The notes under the pieces: model-generated
Told to the model about the DNA's origin: nothing
Seen by the model: the letters and a program-made list of their open reading frames with translations, nothing else
Databases searched by the model: none
Program-made: the position numbers and the translations under genes
Shown: in pieces, positions 26,466 through 35,535 of the stretch
Numbering within the stretch: the first letter of the stretch is position 1
How the letters are laid out: every line of letters begins with the position of its first letter
DNA from: Alphaproteobacteria bacterium
GTDB taxonomy: Bacteria; Pseudomonadota; Alphaproteobacteria; SMXQ01
Reading direction: 5' to 3'
NCBI GenBank assembly: GCA_029863585.1
Contig: JAOTVC010000005.1
Span: 1-45,646 of the forward strand
Length of the DNA: 45,646 nt

Positions 26466-27452
26466 TCAGAAATATGTACCGCTTTGGATCACGACCTCAC
26501 CGCCGAGGCCCAGCTTGAACCGCGCGATGCCGGGCGAGGTTTGGGTGTCGATACCGCCCAGGTCCAGCCACTGCGTGCCCGACTTGCGCAGGTCGCCCAC
26601 GGCGCGCCACAGCAGCAGGTTATGGGCGTTCAACCGCCGTCCTTCGTCACCGGTCCAGGCGGCGGCATAGGTCGCCGATGCGCCGTGGCGGATCATGGCG
26701 ATGCCGGCGATGGCGACATTACCGGTGAGCGCGATCCAGACCCTGGCGGCGCTCTCCTTCTTCGATCCACCGGACAGGCGATGGATCTCGCGGATGACGT
26801 CGCCGGGCGGTCCGATATACCTGTGCCGCTTTCGGAATGCGTCATAGGCGGTGACGGCCACCTCGAACGTCCGCTCGGCGTTGGCCGGGCGGATGCGGAC
26901 CCCGGCCTTCTCCGCCGCCACCAGCGCATTGCGCCAATTGCCGTTGAGCCCCGCCCGAAGGAGATCCTCGGCGGGACGGATATCGAGCCACACGGTTGCA
27001 TAGCCCGTCACCATCCGGCGCAGGCCGAGCCCTTTCATGAGCGCTTCGCTTGCCGCGCCATCGGGCAGATCCGGCAGCCAGAACAGAAGATCGGTGACGC
27101 GCGGCGCGGCGGCTTGCTTGACCGCGCCCAAGACATCGGTGCGTTGGTCTGCCGATAGGTCCTCGAGCCACACCGGGCCGCGGACGATGCGGTTGATGCT
27201 GCCCAACCGCCAGTCCCAGCTGCGGAACGCCTGAACCAGCGCGACGGGCCGCCCGTCCAGATCGACGATGTGCCGCCCGGCGCGCGCGCCGTGCAGGGCG
27301 GCGACCGCGTCACCGTAATGCCAGGACTGCTCCAGGGGGGAGCGGCCGGCGCCAGCAAACAGCTCTTCCCATTCGCCGAATACCGCGGCGCGCACAGCGC
27401 CGGTGCGAATGCTGGAACTCTCGATGGGATCGGGAACCATGGCGGCCATCAT
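26466..27452 (-). CDS. GNAT/FemAB-like (BioF2-type) acyltransferase
   Basis: 'LEQSWHYGDAVAALHG', 'GNVAIAGIAMIRHGASATYAAAWTGDEGRRLNAHNLLLWRAVGDLRKSGTQWLDLGGID'; start codon uncertain. Confidence 0.75.
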   Translation of the reverse strand: MMAAMVPDPIESSSIRTGAVRAAVFGEWEELFAGAGRSPLEQSWHYGDAVAALHGARAGRHIVDLDGRPVALVQAFRSWDWRLGSINRIVRGPVWLEDLSADQRTDVLGAVKQAAAPRVTDLLFWLPDLPDGAASEALMKGLGLRRMVTGYATVWLDIRPAEDLLRAGLNGNWRNALVAAEKAGVRIRPANAERTFEVAVTAYDAFRKRHRYIGPPGDVIREIHRLSGGSKKESAARVWIALTGNVAIAGIAMIRHGASATYAAAWTGDEGRRLNAHNLLLWRAVGDLRKSGTQWLDLGGIDTQTSPGIARFKLGLGGEVVIQSGTYF

Positions 27453-27494
27453 GGAAGTTTCCGCGACCCCCCGCAATTCGTATAGTCGGCTCCC

Positions 27495-27698
27495 ATGATC
27501 GCGATGTTCCGAAAGCCCGAAAAGGTCCGCGGCGTCATCGCCCCAAGGCGGCGCTTTACGGTTTGGGCTGCCCTTTATTTTGTCCTTTTCGTGGCCCTGC
27601 CGGTGCTGGCGATCGCCTTCGCCTTGGACACGGCGGTGTATTTTGCCGTCGACCGGCCGTTCGGAACCTGCCTCGCCGTGCTGTGCTGGGCCGGCTGA
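27495..27698 (+). CDS. Small membrane protein of unknown function (67 aa)
   Basis: ATG ORF with 'VWAALYFVLFVALPVLAIAFALDTAVYFAV' hydrophobic segment(s), divergent from acyltransferase. Confidence 0.45.
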   Translation: MIAMFRKPEKVRGVIAPRRRFTVWAALYFVLFVALPVLAIAFALDTAVYFAVDRPFGTCLAVLCWAG

Positions 27699-28195
27699 TG
27701 GGCCGCCTCAGGCGGGCCGGGCGGCGGCCGGATGATTGTCCCAGCGGATCCCCGGCGCGAGGCGCGGCGCGCGGTTGGGACTTGGGCGCCCCATCCCCCC
27801 TTTTTCTGATCCCTTCATGGTCAATTTCCTTCCCAAATTCATGCCACCCCCGTGCCGCATCCTATTGGGATCGGCCCGCTGCAGGCCGAGCCCCGGCAAA
27901 CGGCTAGCCCCCACCGCAGCCCGAAATTGATAATCAGGGTTGATTTTGAATACCGCAAGACGCGGAGCGCTTGGGAGGATAGTTAACGCAAGCGCGAATG
28001 AGTTGTAACAATATCTCCCCGCACCGTGCGGTTTGCGGCCGAACCCCAAAGCGCGCCCCGCAGCTTCGATTGCACGCCCTCCGCAAAGCCGGTACTCTCA
28101 CGCCGGACAAGGAACGCGAACCGGGTCCCTACAATCAAGCACCAAGGCCGCCCGATGGGATCGGCGGGGACAACCCGGACAATGGAGGAAACCTC

Positions 28196-29911
28196 ATGGC
28201 ATTCGACATCATCATCCGGGGCGGCACCATCGTCGACGGCGCGGGCATGCCGGGCTATCAGGCCGACGTCGGGATTCGCGACGGCATCATCGCCGAGATC
28301 GGCGACCTTTCGGGCGAAATCGCCGACGAGGTGATCGACGCGGAAGGCCACGTCGTGGCGCCGGGCTTCATCGACGGCCACACCCATACCGACGCCCAGG
28401 TGTTCTGGGACGATATCGGCAGCAATTCCTGCTGGCAGGGCGTGACCAGCGTGGTCATGGGCAATTGCGGGTTTTCCATGGGGCCCTGCGCGGAGAAGGA
28501 CAAGGACCTGGTGCTGCACAATTTCGAGCGCGCCGAGGACATCCCCCGGGAAGCCATGATCGCAGGCGTGCCGTGGAGCTGGGAAACTTACCCGGAATAC
28601 CTCGACACCCTCGACCGCATGCCCAAGGGCCTGAATTACGCCGGCTTCGTCGGGCATTCGGCCTTGCGTACCTACGCCATGGGTGAGCGCGCCATGGAGG
28701 AGGAAGCGACCGAGGCCGATTTCGAGGTCATGAAAGATCAACTCGAATTGAGCCTGCGCGGGGGGGCGCTCGGCTTCTCCACCTCGCGCACCTTTTCCCA
28801 CCGCCTGCCCACCGGCAAGCCGGTCGCGAGCCGCCTGGCGTCCTGGGACGAGGTGGTGGAACTCACCAAGACGATGAAGGATCTCGGCACCGGCATCTTC
28901 CAGATCGCGCGGGAGAACGTGATCGAGGATCCCGAAGAGCGCGACCGGGAACACGAGCAGATGAAGTATCTGGCCGTGGACATCGGGGTACCCTGCACCT
29001 TCGGCGGCACCTGGTACAAGCGCCCCAACCCGGAAGCCTGGCGCACCCAGTTCCGCATGGTCGACGAGACCATCGCCGCCGGCGGCAAGATGATGATCCA
29101 GGCGACCTCGGCCTGGAACGGATCGCTCCGGTCTTTCGAAACGGCGACGCCCTACGACTTCATCCCGGTGTGGAAGGAATTCCGCAAGCTGCCCCTGGAG
29201 GAGCAGGAAAAGGGCCTGCGCAATCCCGAGATGCGCGCCAAGCTGGTCGAGGCCGTCAAGAACCACGTGCACAAGCCCGACCCCGCCCTGCCCAACCTGT
29301 ACCAGCGGCCGGTGGATTGGGACTGGGTATTCCCCTATGACCGTACCTTGCCGCCCTACCCGTCGGTGGCGGACATCGCCAAGGAACGCGGGGTCGAGCC
29401 CATCGACGCATTCCTCGATCTGGCGCTGGCCCATCACCTGAAGCTGTTCTTCATCCAGCCCAGCTTCAACGAGGACCAGGACTATGTGCTGGCCCATATC
29501 CGCCATCCCAATTCGGTGGTGACGTTCTCCGACGCAGGCGCCCACGTGGCCACCACCTGCAGCCCGCTGATCGCCCATCTTCTGGGCCATTGGGTGCGCA
29601 ACGAGGGCGCCATCCCGCTGGAGACGGCAATCCGCAAGATCACCCTGGACATCGCCAATTTCTGGGGGCTGAAGAACCGCGGCTGGTTGCACGAGGGCTA
29701 TCACGCCGACGTCTGCATCTTCGATCCGGAGACGATTCAGCCGGGCCAGGCAACCCTTCACCACGACTTGCCCGCGGGCTGCCCGCGGATCAAGCAGAAG
29801 ACCGAGGGGATCCTCGCCACCATCGTCAATGGCGAAGTCTTCATGCGCGACAACGAGCACACCGGAGCCTTCGCCGGCCGGGTGCTGCGCGGACCCTTGG
29901 CGCATAACTAA
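28196..29911 (+). CDS. N-acyl-D-amino-acid deacylase / D-aminoacylase-type amidohydrolase
   Basis: 'FDIIIRGGTIVDGAGMPGYQADVGIRDGIIAEIGDL', 'APGFIDGHTHTDAQ', 'VVMGNCGFSMGPC', 'SDAGAHV'; AATGGAGGAAACC before ATG. Confidence 0.92.
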   Translation: MAFDIIIRGGTIVDGAGMPGYQADVGIRDGIIAEIGDLSGEIADEVIDAEGHVVAPGFIDGHTHTDAQVFWDDIGSNSCWQGVTSVVMGNCGFSMGPCAEKDKDLVLHNFERAEDIPREAMIAGVPWSWETYPEYLDTLDRMPKGLNYAGFVGHSALRTYAMGERAMEEEATEADFEVMKDQLELSLRGGALGFSTSRTFSHRLPTGKPVASRLASWDEVVELTKTMKDLGTGIFQIARENVIEDPEERDREHEQMKYLAVDIGVPCTFGGTWYKRPNPEAWRTQFRMVDETIAAGGKMMIQATSAWNGSLRSFETATPYDFIPVWKEFRKLPLEEQEKGLRNPEMRAKLVEAVKNHVHKPDPALPNLYQRPVDWDWVFPYDRTLPPYPSVADIAKERGVEPIDAFLDLALAHHLKLFFIQPSFNEDQDYVLAHIRHPNSVVTFSDAGAHVATTCSPLIAHLLGHWVRNEGAIPLETAIRKITLDIANFWGLKNRGWLHEGYHADVCIFDPETIQPGQATLHHDLPAGCPRIKQKTEGILATIVNGEVFMRDNEHTGAFAGRVLRGPLAHN

Positions 29912-29938
29912 GGGCGTGGTCCGGGGCCCGGCCCCCCG

Positions 29939-31552
29939 TCAGTTGGCGCAGGTCTTGACCGGTGTTTCCTCCCCGGTGGCGAGCGCGGTCACGTCGCAGA
30001 ACCGGTAGAGCGACCCCTCCGTCGGGAAGATGAAGACGTTGTCGGGCAGCATTTTCATCTTGCTGCCGGTCAGTGCATTGAAGATCAGGCGCCAGTTGTT
30101 GACCGGCGTCAGCGGTGGTTGCCCTGCCCCAACCGGACCATTGGGCAGCCGGATGGCATTGATGATGCCGGTTTTCATGACGATCTGGCGCGGCGTCAGG
30201 GTGGTGAGATCGTAATCCTTCATAGCTTCACGCAGGCTCTTGGGGAACGGGCCCTCATCGGACTGGATGACGAACAGGAGCTGGCGCCCGTTCCGTCCGC
30301 GACGCGCTATCTGGCGGTCGATGACTCTGAGGATCGTGCGGTTGAAGTATTTGAGGTATTCGATATAGGCGGCCTTGAACTGGGGCCATGAGGCGGTGCG
30401 GTCACGAGCGTAGATCACGTAGCGGGGCAGGCAGCGGCCCTCGGCGTCCATCACGATGGGGCTGTGGGGCACCAGGGTATGGGCGAATACGAAGACCGGC
30501 CGGTCTTCGTTGCCGACCTCCGCCAGGCGCTGGAACTTGCGGCGGATGCGCCGGCATTCCATCTTGCCGTCGGTCCCCGCCATCGACCGGACGAGGCGCC
30601 GGACCGGCGTCTTCAGGAACAGGGCGCGTTCGAACTCGGACAGATCGTGCAGGGAATCCGGCGGATAACCTGAATCGTTCACCTCTGCGAAGCGGTTGAC
30701 CCGGGTCGGCTCCCACCAGTTGCCGTAATTGTGGAACCGGTAGCCGAGCCGGCGCAGCCGGTCCTGTACGATATTGTCTTCCATCACCTCGAAGATCGGC
30801 CGCTTATCCGGCGTGTCCGGGCCGTAGGCGGCCGTGAAATTTCCGAGATAGCCGCCGTTGAGGGTCGAGGCCAGGGACAGGAAGGTCTTGGGATAGTTGG
30901 CGCGCGCATTTTCGGATACCAGGAACCCCCGCCGGCGCAGGGCGGCATAAAATGCGCGGTTGTCGAAATTGAACTCCCCGGCCAGCGTCGGCCCGCTGGG
31001 ATAGCGGTCGGGCACCACGTAGATGATATCGGGCAGTTCCGCCGCCCCGCCCCCATGCCGTGCGACGGCGGCCAGGGTCTGACGCTGAAAATCCTCGTCC
31101 ACCGCCGGCGGCGGCGCATAGAAAGCCGTCGGCGCCGTGCGTACCAGGACCGAGACCAGCACGGCGGCCCCGGCGGTCAGGGTGTAAACCGCGGCCCGCG
31201 TGGCATCGACCCGGCGCAGCACCACATGGAAGGCCAGCGGGCAAGAAACCACGACGAGGCCGGCCAGAAGCTCCTCCGAGCCGATGGCCGCGAACAGGCC
31301 CTGGAGATCATGGAACGAAAAGAACGCGTAGAGGGCGGCGGGGACCAGTCGCCCCGCCGTCGGCCACAGCGCCATCAGGGCGAGGGTCAGCGCGACGGCG
31401 GCGGTGCCGAGGACGGCCAGGGGGCGGACGACGTCGGCCACCCGGACACTGTCCAGGTTGCCGTGCATCAGGCCGAGGACGACGGCCAGCACCACGCACA
31501 ACGAGGCCGCCGCCCAAAGAAGCGATTCCGGTAATTTCGCGCGCGCCCTCAA
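29939..31552 (-). CDS. Membrane-anchored sulfatase/alkaline-phosphatase-superfamily protein
   Basis: N-terminal TM segments then 'PDIIYVVPDRYPSGPTLAGEFNFDNRAFYAALRRRGFLVSENARANYPKTFLSLASTLNGGYL', 'FVFAHTLVPHSP'; TTG start at 31552 inferred from GGGAGG 5 nt upstream. Confidence 0.72.
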   Translation of the reverse strand: MRARAKLPESLLWAAASLCVVLAVVLGLMHGNLDSVRVADVVRPLAVLGTAAVALTLALMALWPTAGRLVPAALYAFFSFHDLQGLFAAIGSEELLAGLVVVSCPLAFHVVLRRVDATRAAVYTLTAGAAVLVSVLVRTAPTAFYAPPPAVDEDFQRQTLAAVARHGGGAAELPDIIYVVPDRYPSGPTLAGEFNFDNRAFYAALRRRGFLVSENARANYPKTFLSLASTLNGGYLGNFTAAYGPDTPDKRPIFEVMEDNIVQDRLRRLGYRFHNYGNWWEPTRVNRFAEVNDSGYPPDSLHDLSEFERALFLKTPVRRLVRSMAGTDGKMECRRIRRKFQRLAEVGNEDRPVFVFAHTLVPHSPIVMDAEGRCLPRYVIYARDRTASWPQFKAAYIEYLKYFNRTILRVIDRQIARRGRNGRQLLFVIQSDEGPFPKSLREAMKDYDLTTLTPRQIVMKTGIINAIRLPNGPVGAGQPPLTPVNNWRLIFNALTGSKMKMLPDNVFIFPTEGSLYRFCDVTALATGEETPVKTCAN

Positions 31553-31681
31553 TCCAGCCTCCCGACGGCTTTCGGCGCGGCCTGCTGATCCCGGCCGCAC
31601 GCGGCTACTGCTCCGGCATTTCCCCTTTATTGCCGCTTGAAAACAGGCACCGACCCTCCCATGGGTCCAGGCCGGCTTCAA

Positions 31682-31704
31682 TTAAAAAAGTGTTAAATGG
31701 TTAA
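31682..31704. promoter_or_regulatory. CtrA-like box TTAA-N7-TTAA plus extra TTAA
   Basis: TTAA(31682-31685)-N7-TTAA(31693-31696) and TTAA(31701-31704) in a divergent intergenic region. Confidence 0.35.
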
Positions 31705-31799
31705 GGATGGGATCGGCACCCATCGTCGGGCCCGCGGATCACCGAACAGCCCGGGTGCCAAGGCGCGCGGAAGCGGGCATACTGAAGCGATAAAGGAGC

Positions 31800-31838
31800 C
31801 CCGGGCACAACCGGACCCGGGCACAACCGAACCCGGAC
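31800..31838 (+). repeat. Short tandem repeat, 16-bp unit (2.4 copies)
   Basis: CCCGGGCACAACCGGA / CCCGGGCACAACCGAA / CCCGGAC. Confidence 0.85.
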
Positions 31839-31857
31839 AGTGGCGGGGAGGACGTCG

Positions 31858-32637
31858 ATGGATCTCAACATTCAGGGGCGCACGGCGCTTATCACCGGCG
31901 CATCCAGGGGCATCGGGCGGGCCATCGCCCGGGCGCTGGGCGCGGAGGGCTGCGACCTCCATCTCGCCGCCCGCAGCGAAGAAGGTTTGCGCGCCGTCGC
32001 CGATGAGGTCGCCCAGGCCCATGGCGTGAAGGCGACGATCCACGCTTGCGACCTGTCCGGGCCAGAGGCGGTGGCGGCGCTGGGGGCCGAATGCGCCGAA
32101 GTCGATATCCTGATCAACAATGCCGGCGACATCCCCTCCGGCACCCTGACCGGGATCGACAGCGCGACCTGGCGGCAATGCTGGAACCTCAAGGTGTTCG
32201 GCTACGTGGAGCTGACCCGCGCCATCCTGCCCCGCATGGAGGCGCGCGGCAGCGGCGTCGTCGTCAACGTCGTCGGCGCCGCCGGCGAATCCCCCAATCC
32301 CAACTACATCGCGGGCTGCATGGGCAACGCCGCGCTGATGATGTTCACCCGCTGCCTCGGCGGCGACAGCATCCGCCACGGGGTGCGGGTGGTCGGCGTC
32401 AATCCAGGCGCCACCTTGTCGGACCGCCACCTCGCTCATGTCAAGGAACGGGCCGAGCGGCGCCTCGGCGATCCCGAGCGCTGGCCCGAGCTGGAAGCGA
32501 AGAACCCGTCGGGCCGCACCTCCCGGGTCGAGGAGATCGCCGACGCGGTCGCCTTCCTGGCCTCCGACCGGGCGTCGCACATCGCCGGCGAAATCCTGCG
32601 CATCGACGGCGGCGTGCACAGCCATTACTGGCGATAA
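31858..32637 (+). CDS. SDR family oxidoreductase
   Basis: 'GRTALITGASRGIGRAIARAL', 'DILINNAGDIPSG', 'IAGCMGNAAL', 'NPGAT'; GGGGAGGACGTCG before ATG. Confidence 0.92.
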   Translation: MDLNIQGRTALITGASRGIGRAIARALGAEGCDLHLAARSEEGLRAVADEVAQAHGVKATIHACDLSGPEAVAALGAECAEVDILINNAGDIPSGTLTGIDSATWRQCWNLKVFGYVELTRAILPRMEARGSGVVVNVVGAAGESPNPNYIAGCMGNAALMMFTRCLGGDSIRHGVRVVGVNPGATLSDRHLAHVKERAERRLGDPERWPELEAKNPSGRTSRVEEIADAVAFLASDRASHIAGEILRIDGGVHSHYWR

Positions 32638-32705
32638 AGCACGCGTTCCCGATCAAAAAGGATATCGGAGCCGGGCCCGCGCCAAGGGCCGCGGCCGCGG
32701 CAACC

Positions 32706-34523
32706 CTATTGGCCGCCGGCGAAGATCAGGCTGAGCCCGGGCACGTAGGTCACCAGCAGGACGACCAGGACCAGCACGGCGAAGACCGGCAACACCGCGC
32801 GGCAGACCTCGGCGAAGGGGCGTTCGAACCGGAAGGCGGCGAGGAACAGGTTCATGCCCACCGGCGGCGTCAGGTAGCCGAGCTGCAGGTTCACCAGGAA
32901 GATCATGCCGAGATGCAGCGGATGGATGCCGAACACCGCGGCGATCGGCAGCAGCAGCGGCACCACCACGACGGTGGCGGAATAGATATCCATCAGGCAG
33001 CCGACGGCGAGCAGGAACAGGTTGAGCGCCAGCAAGAACACGAAGCGCGAGGTCACATTGGCCTCCACCCAAGCCGCGGCATGGGCCGGCACCTCGGCAT
33101 CGACCAGGTAGTTGGTCAAACCAAGGGCAACGCCGAGGATGGCGAAGACACCGCCGATCAGGGTGCTGCTCTTGAGGAAAATCTCCGGCAGGTCGCGGCC
33201 GGGGTTGATCTCTCGGTGAATCAGGGTCTGGGTGCAGAATACATAGAAGGCGGTGCAGGCCGCCGCCTCCATCAGCGTCATGTAGCCGCCGAAAATGCCG
33301 CCGATGGCAACCAGCGGCATGCCGATCTCCCATTTCGCGCGCCAGGTCGCCCCCAGCGCCGCGCGCCATTCGAACGGCGGACGTGCCGCCTTGGCCCGGA
33401 TTCCGGTCACCATGCCGTAGGCGCAGACCGCGACGACCAGGATCAGGCCCGGGACCAATCCAGCCAGGAACAGGTCGGGGATCGGCACCCGGGCGACCAC
33501 GGCGTAGAGGATGACGGCCAGGCTCGGCGGGAACAGCAGGCCGATGGAGCCCGACGACGTCACCAGGCCGAGGGAAAACCGCTCGCCATAGCCGCTCTTC
33601 ACCAGCATCGGCAGCAGCAGCCCACCCAAGGCCAGGATGGTCACCCCGGACGCCCCGGTGAAGGTGGAAAAGAACGCACAGGACAGGATTACCACGATGG
33701 CGAGCCCCCCCGGCGCCCAGCCGAACCAGGCCTGGAACAGGTCCATCAGCCGCTCCCCGGCCCGCCCCGCCGCCAGCAACAGCCCGGCGAGCACGAACAA
33801 CGGGATGGTGGGGATGGCCGGCGAAACGACGATGCGATAGGCCTCCACCGGGATGGCGGCCACCGGCACGGCGGCGCCGGTGAACAGCACCAGGGCCACG
33901 CCGCCCAGGATGATGAAGATGGGCAATCCGGCGGCGGCGCCCAGCAGCAGCAGGACAATGGCCGGCCAGATCAGGGTTTCGGCGACCTCCGGGGGGACCA
34001 GGAAGAACGCCAGCGCGATCCCGCCTCCGGCCGCAAGCGCCGCTGCCTTGTCGGCGACCGCCCCCGCCGCCAGGGCGAAGCGCGCCGCCAGCACCACGAA
34101 GGCGACGGGCAGGATGGCGATGAACACATAAGGCGGCAGCCAGCCGCCGATGCGCGTGGGCGAATCGAATTCGGTTTCGAGAAATTCGTAAGAGGCCCAG
34201 GCCAGACCAAGACTGACCGCAACCGACAGCGCCGCCACGGCGAGGCCGGGCCAACGGCCGCCCAGCCACCCGGAAAGCCGCTCACCGGTCGCGAGCCGCA
34301 AGTGGCCGCCGTCCCGGGCGGCGATCATGGCGCCGATGAACCCCGCCCAAAGCGTCAGGTTCTGCACCACGGTCGTCCCGCCGGGAATGCTCGTCTGAAA
34401 CGCCCAGCGCAGCGCCAGGTCGGCCACCAGGATCCCCACCATGAGGATCAGGACGGCGGCACTGACCGCGTTCTCCCAACGGTGGCGATGAGAGCGGGGT
34501 GGGGCTGCCTCCAAGACCGTCAT
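32706..34523 (-). CDS. TRAP transporter fused permease (DctQ-DctM)
   Basis: 605 aa, about 16 hydrophobic segments; 'TGASGVTILALGGLLLPMLVKSGYGERFSLGLVTSSGSIGLLFPPSLAVILYAVVA', 'GMIFLVNLQLGYLTPPVGMNLFLA'. Confidence 0.92.
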   Translation of the reverse strand: MTVLEAAPPRSHRHRWENAVSAAVLILMVGILVADLALRWAFQTSIPGGTTVVQNLTLWAGFIGAMIAARDGGHLRLATGERLSGWLGGRWPGLAVAALSVAVSLGLAWASYEFLETEFDSPTRIGGWLPPYVFIAILPVAFVVLAARFALAAGAVADKAAALAAGGGIALAFFLVPPEVAETLIWPAIVLLLLGAAAGLPIFIILGGVALVLFTGAAVPVAAIPVEAYRIVVSPAIPTIPLFVLAGLLLAAGRAGERLMDLFQAWFGWAPGGLAIVVILSCAFFSTFTGASGVTILALGGLLLPMLVKSGYGERFSLGLVTSSGSIGLLFPPSLAVILYAVVARVPIPDLFLAGLVPGLILVVAVCAYGMVTGIRAKAARPPFEWRAALGATWRAKWEIGMPLVAIGGIFGGYMTLMEAAACTAFYVFCTQTLIHREINPGRDLPEIFLKSSTLIGGVFAILGVALGLTNYLVDAEVPAHAAAWVEANVTSRFVFLLALNLFLLAVGCLMDIYSATVVVVPLLLPIAAVFGIHPLHLGMIFLVNLQLGYLTPPVGMNLFLAAFRFERPFAEVCRAVLPVFAVLVLVVLLVTYVPGLSLIFAGGQ

Positions 34524-34530
34524 CAGGCGG

Positions 34531-35535
34531 TCACTTGCCGCCCGATTTGCGGTAGGCGTCCGTCAACCGCTGGACCTCGTCGACGATCGCCTTGGGCACG
34601 ACCGTGCCGACCAGCCGAGGATAGCCCTGGCGGGCGCCTTGGGCCCATTTCGCCTTGACCGCGTCGGGCACCGCATGAACCTTGAGGGCATGCTTTTTCA
34701 TCACCGCGATGGCCTCGCCGTCCAGCTTGCGGATTTCCGGCTGCAGCCGCGCGCCCATATCGGCGGCCGCCTGCAACAGTTTCGCCCGGTCCCCCTTGGG
34801 CACCCGCGACCACCCGCGCGTGCTGATCACCGTCGCCCCCACCAGGGGCGCCCATTTCATATCCGTCATGTTCTGCGCCAAGCCGAACCACTGGTTAGCC
34901 AGGGCCGCCAGCGGCGTGGTCGGCACCGCGTTGATCAGGCCCGATGACAGGCCAGTATGAATCTCGGTTGCCGGCAGGGGAACCGGGTTGTAGCCGGACG
35001 CCCGCCAGGCCTCGACATAGGCGCTGTCGCCGACCCAGGTGAACAGCTTGAGCGGTTTCAAATCGTCGGGCGCCACCACCGGTTTCTGGGTAAAGAAATA
35101 GATCCACCCGGCATCCACCCAATTCAGGACCCGCGTCCCCTTGGCCTCGAGCGCGCCTTCCAGCTTGCCACGCAGCTTGCCGCGGACATGGTCGAGCTCC
35201 GCGTCCGATTCGAACATCATGGGCATTTGCAGGGCCTGGACCTCCTGGGCGATCCGGGCCAGGCCGGCCCCGGTCAGCGCCGCGGCATGCAACTGGCCGA
35301 TCCGCATCTTGCGGACCATGTCCGGCTCGTCGCCGGCAATGCCGCCGGGATAGATGCGGAGCTTCACCCTGCCGCCCGACAGCTTGGCCCATTTCGCGGC
35401 CAGGTCCTCGAGCGCCTTATGCCAGGGCGATCCCTTGGGCGCCAGGGTGCCGAGCTTGAGGGTGGCGGCATTTGCCGGAACCGCGAAAAAGACAGCCGCG
35501 GCGACGACCAAGGCCTTGATGAGGGACAATTTCAT
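34531..35535 (-). CDS. TRAP transporter substrate-binding protein (DctP family)
   Basis: 'LKLGTLAPKGSPWHKALEDLAAKWAKLSGGRVKLRIYPGGIAGDEPDMVRKMRIGQLHAAALTGAGL'. Confidence 0.92.
   Translation of the reverse strand: MKLSLIKALVVAAAVFFAVPANAATLKLGTLAPKGSPWHKALEDLAAKWAKLSGGRVKLRIYPGGIAGDEPDMVRKMRIGQLHAAALTGAGLARIAQEVQALQMPMMFESDAELDHVRGKLRGKLEGALEAKGTRVLNWVDAGWIYFFTQKPVVAPDDLKPLKLFTWVGDSAYVEAWRASGYNPVPLPATEIHTGLSSGLINAVPTTPLAALANQWFGLAQNMTDMKWAPLVGATVISTRGWSRVPKGDRAKLLQAAADMGARLQPEIRKLDGEAIAVMKKHALKVHAVPDAVKAKWAQGARQGYPRLVGTVVPKAIVDEVQRLTDAYRKSGGK

Noticed and set aside
27983-29905. 640-aa minus-strand ORF
   Set aside because: Antisense to the D-aminoacylase gene, which has clear amidohydrolase motifs and an SD.
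32046-34658. 870-aa plus-strand ORF
   Set aside because: Overlaps the SDR gene and lies antisense to the TRAP permease; Arg/Gly/Gln-rich low-complexity product typical of high-GC antisense frames.
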